The translations under genes and the position numbers were made by a program. From positions 14,881 to 78,880 of the forward strand of contig CAZGIX010000002.1 of NCBI GenBank assembly GCA_964525785.1: DNA of 64,000 nt, written 5' to 3'. Positions 54,565 to 60,922 of the stretch are shown piece after piece. The notes below the pieces were generated by a model. It worked only from the letters and a program-made list of their open reading frames with translations. It was not told where the DNA came from and made no database searches. Origin of the DNA: JAQBDA01 sp964525785 (GTDB lineage: Bacteria > Chloroflexota > Anaerolineae > Anaerolineales > UBA4823). Every line of letters starts with the position of its first letter. The stretch's first letter is position 1.

Positions 54565-54630
54565 CACCGCCGAGCACGCAGAGATCGCCGAGTTCTAACT
54601 AACTCTCTGCGAACTCTGCGCACTCCGGTG
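54565..54630. repeat. Imperfect inverted repeat, 'CGCAGAG' family
   Basis: Arms of about 30 bases beginning CACCG on each strand and containing CGCAGAG, separated by a few bases. It fills the gap between the MFS start and the DUF2203 stop. Sequences of this style occur as dispersed extragenic repeats in many environmental genomes. Confidence 0.6.
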
Positions 54631-54639
54631 TGAAACCTC

Positions 54640-55023
54640 TTAAATCGGTTGGCGACCGGCGAAGCCGGCGTCCAGATCGTGCCAGAAGGCGATCTCCCCC
54701 TCCCCGTAGCGCCAGCACAGGTATACCTCCCGCCCGTCCCGCATCGAGCGGAAATCCAGCAGCCCGGTGTTGACGTCCTTGATCTCCGCCCCCAACTCCT
54801 GGATGCGGTGCATCACCTCCTGCAGCCGCTCGAAATCGCGGGCAACACGGCTGGCGACAGCTCCCCCGCCGTTGCCGGCCACTTTGTGCAGCACCGGCTC
54901 CAGCTCGGGCTGGCGCTCCAGGATCGCCTGGCGCAGCTCCAGCATGCGCTCCACCAGCGGGCGGATCATCTCCAAGGCCCGGTTGGCTTCTTCCAGGGTG
55001 AAGTAGCGCGGCATCTCAGGCAT
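54640..55023 (-). CDS. DUF2203 family protein
   Basis: About 127 residues from ATG 55023; other in-frame ATGs at 55038 and 55014 are possible. Family landmarks: PRYFTLEEANRALEMIRPLVERM, helix-rich centre, GLLDFRSMRDGREVYLCWRYGEGEIAFWHDLDAGFAGRQPI. Function unknown in the family. It overlaps the glcF stop, so it is translated with the glycolate oxidase operon. Confidence 0.9.
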   Translation of the reverse strand: MPEMPRYFTLEEANRALEMIRPLVERMLELRQAILERQPELEPVLHKVAGNGGGAVASRVARDFERLQEVMHRIQELGAEIKDVNTGLLDFRSMRDGREVYLCWRYGEGEIAFWHDLDAGFAGRQPI

Positions 55024-56284
55024 GCTCCCAGCCATCATACGCTCGCTCCAGAACTTCGAGCGTGTGCCAGACCGGGATCGCCTGCTCCAGGCGGTCCAGG
55101 TGATTATGGATCTGCACCATGCAGCCGATGTTGCCGCTGGCGACTGCCTGGGCGCCGGTGCTGAGGATGTTCTTGACCTTGCGCTCGCCGATCAGCGCGG
55201 CAATCTCGGGCTGTTCCAGGTTGTAGCTGCCCGCCGACCCGCAGCACAGCTCGCCCTCCGGGATGGGCAGCAAGGTCAGGTTGCCAATCTTCGCCAGCAG
55301 TCGGCGCGGCGGCACAGTCACACCCTGAGCGTGCGCCAGGTGGCAGGCGTCGTGGTAAGCCAGCTTGAAGGGTTCCGGCAGCTCGGGCGGCTCGACCAGG
55401 CCGAGCGCATCCAGGAAGACGCTCACATCCTGCACCCGCCCGGCGAACTCCCGCGCCTGCTCCTCCAGCTGCGTGCCTTTGAATATCAATTCATATTCCT
55501 TCAACCCCGAGCCGCAGCCGGCGGCATTGGTAAGGATCGCATCCACATCGCTGGGAAAGGCCCCCAGGTTGCGGCGCCCCTGGGCGCGCGCCAGCTCCAG
55601 CTCGCCGGTGTGCATCGCCAGCGCCCCGCAGCAGCCTTGCCCGCCGGGCACCACCACTTCCACGCCGTTGCGCGCCAGCACGCGCAGCGTCGCCCGGTTG
55701 ATCCCTGGCGAGACCACCTGCTGCACGCAGCCTACCAGCAATGCCACGCGCGCCCGCCGGACTCCCTGCGCCGGGGTGATCTGCGGCAGAGTGAATGCCG
55801 GCACAGCCTTATCGGGCACCATATCCAGCATGGCCCGGAAGCTCCCTGGCAGGACAGCTTTCAGCGGGCGCGCCAGCCTTCCCGCGCCGGCTGCCAGGCG
55901 AAAACGTCCCGGGTAGGGAATGGTTCCCAACATCAAGCCGCGGGCAGCGCGCTCGACGACCGGGCGCTTGCGCCGCTCCTGGGCGTAAGCCCGGAAGGGA
56001 GTGATCAACTCGCCGTACGGAACCCCCGAGGGGCAGGCAGTCACACATCCCTGGCAGCCCAAGCAGCGGTCGATGTACAGGATAGCATCCTCCAGCTCCA
56101 ACGTACCTTCCAGCACCGATTTCATCAAGATGATGCGCCCGCGCGGCGAATCCATCTCCTCGCCCAGGAGGGTGTACGTGGGGCAGGCTGGCAGGCAGAA
56201 CCCGCAGTGCACACATTTCGAAACGGCATGCGCCATAACCTCGCCCAATGGTCCGAGCGTTTCAACGGGGATGTTGTGCTGCAT
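55016..56284 (-). CDS. glcF: Glycolate oxidase iron-sulfur subunit GlcF
   Basis: 422 residues. Two [4Fe-4S] motifs, CVHCGFCLPACPTY (about 21-34) and CLGCQGCVTACPSG, followed by two CCG domains (VALLVGCVQQVVSPGINRAT with GCCGALAMHTG, and YHDACHLAHAQGV with ELCCGSAGSYN). It passes electrons from GlcD to the quinone pool at the membrane. 23 bases downstream of glcE. Confidence 0.95.
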   Translation of the reverse strand: MQHNIPVETLGPLGEVMAHAVSKCVHCGFCLPACPTYTLLGEEMDSPRGRIILMKSVLEGTLELEDAILYIDRCLGCQGCVTACPSGVPYGELITPFRAYAQERRKRPVVERAARGLMLGTIPYPGRFRLAAGAGRLARPLKAVLPGSFRAMLDMVPDKAVPAFTLPQITPAQGVRRARVALLVGCVQQVVSPGINRATLRVLARNGVEVVVPGGQGCCGALAMHTGELELARAQGRRNLGAFPSDVDAILTNAAGCGSGLKEYELIFKGTQLEEQAREFAGRVQDVSVFLDALGLVEPPELPEPFKLAYHDACHLAHAQGVTVPPRRLLAKIGNLTLLPIPEGELCCGSAGSYNLEQPEIAALIGERKVKNILSTGAQAVASGNIGCMVQIHNHLDRLEQAIPVWHTLEVLERAYDGWEHA

Positions 56285-56307
56285 ATCGCGCTCCCATCAG
56301 TCAGCTA

Positions 56308-57378
56308 TTATCTGGCGCAAACAAAGCGCCCAAGCGGGTCCAGCGCCTGCTTCATACGCCGCTCGAAAGACGCCCCAGTTTGCATGCCCAGGCGTGCCTC
56401 ACCCGGCTTGCCCAACACCTTTAAGCCGCTCAAATCCAGCCGGGTGAGCAGCGCATCCAGGACGCCGGTCTCACCGGGCCAGCCCACCCAGGCCAGGTTG
56501 GCTCCCGCGCTGTAGATTCGCATGGCGCCAGCGCTCTCCAGCTCGGCTTCCAGGGCAGGTGCCCGCCGAGGCGTCAGCGGGATCTTGACCAGGCTCCATC
56601 CCTGCGGCAGCCAGGCGAACTCGCGCCGCATCTGCCACAGCTCCCGCTCCGCCTCTTCCGTGAGCGTTTCCACTTCCACACCACCCAACAGCAAACGCAG
56701 GCGCTCCAGGCGGGCGTTCAGGGTCTCAGGCGCTCCCCCCACCTGAACCAGCAGGCTGGCGTCCTGCTCCAGCTCCAGGGCGAAGATCTCCAACGGCTGG
56801 CGGGTAAGGCGCACCAAGGCAGCCAGCCCGTTCACCAGCGATTCGTAGCGCGCCCGCAGCGTGGCAGTTGCAGTCGGGCGTGGCAGCACTTTGAAAGACA
56901 GCTCCACCAGCATTCCATAGCATCCCAGGCTGCCGACCATGAACTTCGGCAGGTCGAACCCGGCGGCGTTCTTGACCACCTTACCGCCCGCCCGCACCAG
57001 CCCTCCCTGCCCGTCGATGAACTGCACCCCCAGGATAAAATCGCGCACCCCGCCATAGCGGTAGCGCCCCGGCCCGCTCAAACCCGACGCCACACAGCCG
57101 CCCAGGGTGGCGCCCGCCTCCGCCAGAAGCGGGTCGAAAGGCAGGTATTGGTCATACTCTGCCAGGATGCGCTCCAACTCTGCCACCGGGGTGCCTGCCA
57201 GAGCGGAAAAGGTGAACTCGTCCGGTTGGTATTCCAGCACACCGCTCAGCCCGGCAGTCGAGACCAGCGTCACCCCATCCTCCGTGCAGGTTAGAGCGGT
57301 CTTGCTGCCCCCTCCGCGCACGCAGACCTGCCGCTGCTGGCGAATTATCTCCTGGTAGCCTTCGATAGTGGTTAACAT
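56308..57378 (-). CDS. glcE: Glycolate oxidase FAD-binding subunit GlcE
   Basis: 356 residues. PCMH-type FAD domain without the second catalytic half: VRGGGSKT, GATLGGCVASGLSGPGRYRYGGVRDFILGVQFI, AGGKVVKNAAGFDLPKFMVGSLG are hallmarks. Shorter than GlcD, as usual. The copy B hairpin lies in the 158 bases between it and glcD. Confidence 0.94.
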   Translation of the reverse strand: MLTTIEGYQEIIRQQRQVCVRGGGSKTALTCTEDGVTLVSTAGLSGVLEYQPDEFTFSALAGTPVAELERILAEYDQYLPFDPLLAEAGATLGGCVASGLSGPGRYRYGGVRDFILGVQFIDGQGGLVRAGGKVVKNAAGFDLPKFMVGSLGCYGMLVELSFKVLPRPTATATLRARYESLVNGLAALVRLTRQPLEIFALELEQDASLLVQVGGAPETLNARLERLRLLLGGVEVETLTEEAERELWQMRREFAWLPQGWSLVKIPLTPRRAPALEAELESAGAMRIYSAGANLAWVGWPGETGVLDALLTRLDLSGLKVLGKPGEARLGMQTGASFERRMKQALDPLGRFVCAR

Positions 57379-57442
57379 ATTGCTCTCATTAAGACAGCTT
57401 CCGGCTTTGTCTATCTATCCATAATGTCTGATCTAAAACTAG

Positions 57443-57511
57443 AACTCATCTCAAAAATGGTGAGTTGGGGTGTTTTGCGGCGGCTGCGCCGCCGCAAAAC
57501 ACCCCTTTTAC
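57443..57511 (-). repeat. Two-copy extragenic hairpin element, copy B
   Basis: 18-base perfect stem (57467-57484 with 57488-57505), loop TGC, with the same upstream flank (AACTCATCTCAAAAATGGTG) as copy A. One stem pair differs: T-A in copy A is G-C here. The outer ATTTTTGAG arm of copy A is missing. Confidence 0.85.
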
Positions 57512-57536
57512 CTTGGCAACTCTGTCCAAAATCGAG

Positions 57537-58916
57537 CTAAGACAGGAACACTTTACCGCGGTTGGATATATGCTGCGGATCGATCTGGGCGTGGATGGCA
57601 CGCATGGCGCTCAAATCCTGCGCGTTGAACATCACCGGCAGGTATTCCCGCTTTTCCACGCCGATGCCGTGCTCACCGGTGATCGAGCCGCCGCAGCGCA
57701 CGCACAACTCCAGGATCTCACCTGCCAGCTTCTCTGCCCGCTCCAATGCGCCTTGCTCCCGTCCATCGAACAGGATCAGCGGGTGCAGGTTTCCATCCCC
57801 GGCGTGGAAAACATTCGCCACCCGGATGCCATATTCTGCACTCAGGCGCTGGATATCGACCAAAACCTGGCTCAGTTTCCCGCGCGGCACCACGCCATCC
57901 TGTACGATATAGTCCGGGCTGAGCCGTCCGACCGCCGAGAAAGCGCTCTTGCGTCCTTTCCAGATGCGCATGCGGTCGGCGTCATCCTTGGCGATGTGCA
58001 CCTCGTAAGCGCCAGAGGCGCGGATGATCTCCATCAGCGGGATGAAATCCACCTCGACCGAGGCGGCTTCTCCATCCAGCTCTACGATCAGCAAGGCCGC
58101 GGCATCAGCCGGGTAGTCCGCCTGGACAGCCGCCTCCGCCGCCTGGATTGCCAGGTTGTCCATGATCTCGATCGCCCCCGGCAGCAGCCCGGTGCCCACG
58201 ATCTTCGCCACCGTCTCTCCGGCGGTCTCCAGGGCGTGGTATGCCGCCAGCACAGTCTTGTAAGCCTCCGGCTTGGGCAGCAGCCGCAAGGTGGCTTCCA
58301 GCACCACCCCGAACAGCCCCTCCGACCCGATGTACATCCCCACCAGGTCCGGACCGGTGTTCTCCAGACTTTCGCCGCCCAACTGCACCACCTCGCCGTC
58401 TGGCAGCACCGCCTTAAGGCCCAGCACATGGTTGCTGGTCATACCGTATTTCAGGCAGTGCGCCCCGCCCGAATTGAACGCCAGGTTGCCGCCAATGGTG
58501 CAGATCGGCTGGCTGGAGGGATCGGGGGCGTAGTACAGTCCATAGGGGGCGGCGGCTTTGCTGACATCCAGGTTGATCACGCCCGGCTCGACCACGGCGA
58601 GGCGCTCGTCGGGATCCAGCCGGATGATGTGATTCAGCCTGTTCAATGCAATGACGATGCCCTCCGCAACTGGCAGGGAGGCCCCGGACAGGGACGTGCC
58701 GCTGCCGCGCGCCACAAATGGCACCTCGTAGCGCTGGCACAGGCGCACCGTTTCGATCACCTCTGCTTGCGTCTCGGGGAACACCACCGCCCTGGGGCGC
58801 ACCCGGAAGGAGGTCAGGGCATCTGACTCGAAGGGCGCCAGCTGGGCAGGGCGGGTGAGCAGCCGCTCAGGTGGATAGATACTGGTAATCTCGGATTGGA
58901 AGGCTTCGTAATCCAT
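57537..58916 (-). CDS. glcD: Glycolate oxidase subunit GlcD (FAD-linked)
   Basis: 459 residues; ATG with GGAGGTGA seven bases upstream. FAD-binding domain with FVARGSGTSLSGASLPV, PSSQPICTIGGNLAFNSGGAHCLKYG; C-terminal FAD-oxidase domain with NVFHAGDGNLHPLILFD and GGSITGEHGIGVEKREYL. It oxidises glycolate (or D-lactate) to the 2-oxo acid. A D-lactate dehydrogenase role is the main alternative. Confidence 0.95.
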   Translation of the reverse strand: MDYEAFQSEITSIYPPERLLTRPAQLAPFESDALTSFRVRPRAVVFPETQAEVIETVRLCQRYEVPFVARGSGTSLSGASLPVAEGIVIALNRLNHIIRLDPDERLAVVEPGVINLDVSKAAAPYGLYYAPDPSSQPICTIGGNLAFNSGGAHCLKYGMTSNHVLGLKAVLPDGEVVQLGGESLENTGPDLVGMYIGSEGLFGVVLEATLRLLPKPEAYKTVLAAYHALETAGETVAKIVGTGLLPGAIEIMDNLAIQAAEAAVQADYPADAAALLIVELDGEAASVEVDFIPLMEIIRASGAYEVHIAKDDADRMRIWKGRKSAFSAVGRLSPDYIVQDGVVPRGKLSQVLVDIQRLSAEYGIRVANVFHAGDGNLHPLILFDGREQGALERAEKLAGEILELCVRCGGSITGEHGIGVEKREYLPVMFNAQDLSAMRAIHAQIDPQHISNRGKVFLS

Positions 58917-58938
58917 GTCCTATCACCTCCGTGCATCC

Positions 58939-59703
58939 CTAATTATACGCTGACATGCCCTTGCCGATATCCCCCAACTCACCTGCTGCACGGCGGATGT
59001 GCTCGATAAAATCCGCCATGCGTTCGTAGTGCGAGCCCTGCCAGTAGATCTGCTCGCAATCCGGGCAGATGCGGAACTCCTCGAAATATTGTTTGGTGAG
59101 CGGCTCCAGGCGCTCCAGCACCGCCTGCTTGCTCACCGGCTGGAGCAGCCCGTTGCAGCGGATGCAGCGCAGGAAAGGCACGACACAACCTGCCAGCCCG
59201 AATCGCACCACCACCTCTACTGCCTGTCGGCGCGGTGTCTTATCCCGCACACAGTAGCCGCGCTGAACCTGCTTGCGCATCAGCAAGCGCCGGTCGCGGG
59301 TGAGCAAGATGCGTCCTTGCGCCTCTGCGATCTCTGCCAGCTCAGCATCTTGCAGATCATTGCGGTACAGGGCGTCGAAACCCAGCATGCGCAGGTAGCC
59401 CGCCAGCCGGCCCAGGTGGTTATCCAGCACGAAGAGCGCCTCTTCAATCGATGTCAATTGTGTGTCATCTGCAGACAGAGGATGGATAGTAATCCGGTCG
59501 CCATCACATGCCTGGTAGCTGAAATCCACATCCATACCGTTTGCCAGGATGCGTCCCACCTCGATGTGCGGCACGCCCAGCGACTCGATCAGGTGCTTGA
59601 CCGATTGGCCGCTGTTGAAGGAGCAAGGAAACTCAGTCCCCTTTTGCCTCTCCGGCATGAAATCGTTCAGGCTACCCAGAAAATGGAAGGTTGCCTGGTT
59701 CAT
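58939..59703 (-). CDS. Ubiquitin-like + Mut7-C RNase domain protein
   Basis: 254 residues in two domains: an N-terminal Mut7-C ubiquitin-like domain (1-80: FHFLGSLNDFMPERQKG, LANGMDVDFSYQACDGDRITIHP) and a C-terminal PIN-like Mut7-C RNase domain (about 88-235) with DNHLGRLAGYLRMLGFDALYRND, ILLTRDRRLL and a zinc ribbon CIRCNGLL...CPDCEQIYWQGSHYERM. RNA cleavage is predicted for the family; targets unknown. Confidence 0.9.
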   Translation of the reverse strand: MNQATFHFLGSLNDFMPERQKGTEFPCSFNSGQSVKHLIESLGVPHIEVGRILANGMDVDFSYQACDGDRITIHPLSADDTQLTSIEEALFVLDNHLGRLAGYLRMLGFDALYRNDLQDAELAEIAEAQGRILLTRDRRLLMRKQVQRGYCVRDKTPRRQAVEVVVRFGLAGCVVPFLRCIRCNGLLQPVSKQAVLERLEPLTKQYFEEFRICPDCEQIYWQGSHYERMADFIEHIRRAAGELGDIGKGMSAYN

Positions 59704-59717
59704 GAGACGAGACCCGA

Positions 59718-59735
59718 GACGCGAGAGTAGAAATT
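59718..59735 (+). repeat. Short repeat with inverted copy at window end
   Basis: GACGCGAGAGTAGAAATT; the reverse complement of 63983-64000 matches it with two mismatches. Both lie in intergenic DNA; the second copy is cut by the window end. Confidence 0.45.
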
Positions 59736-59764
59736 CGTCAGCATCGCCTTATCGTTTACCTATA

Positions 59765-59804
59765 CCCTTATTACCTGATCACCTGATTACCTTATCACCT
59801 GATC
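59765..59804 (+). repeat. Five-unit 8-base tandem repeat
   Basis: Units CCCTTATT, ACCTGATC, ACCTGATT, ACCTTATC, ACCTGATC. The last unit runs into the stop codon of the YqiA-like gene (TGA at 59803-59805 on the minus strand). Confidence 0.7.
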
Positions 59805-60282
59805 ACTGCCCTAATAATGCCCGCCAATCGATGGCATGCACGGTGTTGTACAGGCCGTGATCGTCCTCCACCGCGTTAAAGACCAGGTTGCGGAACACCC
59901 GCTCTGCCAGTGGTTGAACCATAGCCAGGGGGATAACCGTATCCAGGCTGCCGTGGTAAATCACCGTAGGCGTGTCGATGGGGTCGGGCGGGTCGGCGGC
60001 AAAATCGGGCCAGATCAGCGCTGGCGCCAGCAGCACCAGCTTCTTCACCTGCTGCGGACGCCGGCAGGCAAACATGGCCGCCATCAGCCCGCCGAAGCTC
60101 GAGCCGACGATCGTCCATCCCAGCGTCTCTCCGAGGATGCTGTCCAGGCTGTGCATGCGCTCATCCAGCGAGCCGCGAAAATCGGGGGTCAATATACCCG
60201 GAAACAGCTCGCGCAGCAGCACCGCCTTGACTCCCTGGCTGGTGCCTTCCAATCCATGAATGTATATGAGGTTTTGATTCAT
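59803..60282 (-). CDS. YqiA-like alpha/beta-hydrolase esterase
   Basis: 159 residues, a compact esterase. LIYIHGLEGTSQGVKAVLL at the start, nucleophile elbow VGSSFGGLMA, Asp in IYHGSLDTVIPL and His in VEDDHGLYNT. E. coli YqiA is a close structural analogue that cleaves short acyl esters. The left repeat of the GxxExxY cassette lies eight bases before its start codon. Confidence 0.85.
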   Translation of the reverse strand: MNQNLIYIHGLEGTSQGVKAVLLRELFPGILTPDFRGSLDERMHSLDSILGETLGWTIVGSSFGGLMAAMFACRRPQQVKKLVLLAPALIWPDFAADPPDPIDTPTVIYHGSLDTVIPLAMVQPLAERVFRNLVFNAVEDDHGLYNTVHAIDWRALLGQ

Positions 60283-60289
60283 GATCTGA

Positions 60290-60323
60290 TTTAACAGGGA
60301 TGCACAGGATATACAGGATGAAA
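60290..60323 (+). repeat. Left inverted repeat of the GxxExxY cassette
   Basis: 34 bases built from ACAGGGATG, CACAGGATA and ACAGGATGAAA blocks. Its inverse complement occurs at 60872-60904 with four differences including one indel. Confidence 0.8.
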
Positions 60324-60480
60324 TCTTCGCTTTGTTATATTGTACTCAAATTATTCTTAAGCAGCCCGAACCAGCGATAGTTGCAAGGCTGTCCTGGCAA
60401 CTCCAAGATACTCATAGCTATCGATTGTGTAAGCTGAAAGGCTTCAGCTTTCCTGTATAGTTATTTCATGGTGAAACACT

Positions 60481-60849
60481 ATGACCTTGCTTTATGAAGA
60501 AATCTCCAGATAGATCTTAGAAGCCAGTTTTGAAGTAATCAACGAGCTTGGTGCAGGATTTCTGGAATCAGTATACCAAAATGCATTAATGGTCGCTTTA
60601 AATCAAAATGGTCTGCGTTTCGAATCCCAGTATCCGATTAATGTCATCTTTCGCGGACAATCCGTCGGATATTTTTACGCTGACCTTCTCATCGAGGATA
60701 AAATCATCGTTGAAATAAAAGCCGTCACTTCACTGCTTCCCGAACATCAAGCGCAATTGATCAACTACCTCAAAGCTACCGGAATAGAAGTCGGTCTTTT
60801 GATCAATTTCGGGAAACCCAAGTTAGAATATCGACGCTTACACAAGTAA
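60481..60849 (+). pseudogene. GxxExxY family protein (PD-(D/E)XK-like) with in-frame stop
   Basis: From ATG 60481 the frame reads MTLLYEEISR, a TAG at 60511-60513, then ILEASFEVINELGAGFLESV with the family signature GAGFLESVY, and continues to the stop at 60847-60849. The nuclease-like core is YADLLIEDKIIVEIKAV, with Asp and Glu-x-Lys in PD-(D/E)XK arrangement. Without the stop the product has 122 residues, the normal family length. An internal ATG at 60589 would give 86 residues lacking the signature. Most likely a decayed copy; function of the family is unknown. Confidence 0.82.
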
Positions 60850-60871
60850 AACGCCTGATTCATATTTCACT

Positions 60872-60904
60872 TTTATCCTGTTCATCCTGTGTATCCCTGT
60901 TAAA
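60872..60904 (-). repeat. Right inverted repeat of the GxxExxY cassette
   Basis: Reads TTTATCCTGTTCATCCTGTG then TATCCCTGTTAAA on the plus strand; inverse complement of the left repeat. Confidence 0.8.
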
Positions 60905-60922
60905 TTACAAAGGGAACAGCTT

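Larger units (their letters stand above)
60290..60904. mobile_element. Putative 615-base GxxExxY cassette with terminal inverted repeats
   Basis: Inverted repeats of 33-34 bases enclose a single gene of the GxxExxY family. The enclosed DNA is clearly AT-richer than the genes on both sides. There is no transposase, so if it moves, it is mobilised in trans. Confidence 0.55.

Noticed and set aside
55022..56515. 497-residue open frame antisense to glcF/glcE
   Set aside because: Runs across two well-supported genes; rich in Arg, Gln, His and Ala as expected for a shadow frame.
57465..58826. 453-residue open frame antisense to glcD
   Set aside because: Complement of a clear GlcD gene; begins inside the repeat element; no homology visible.
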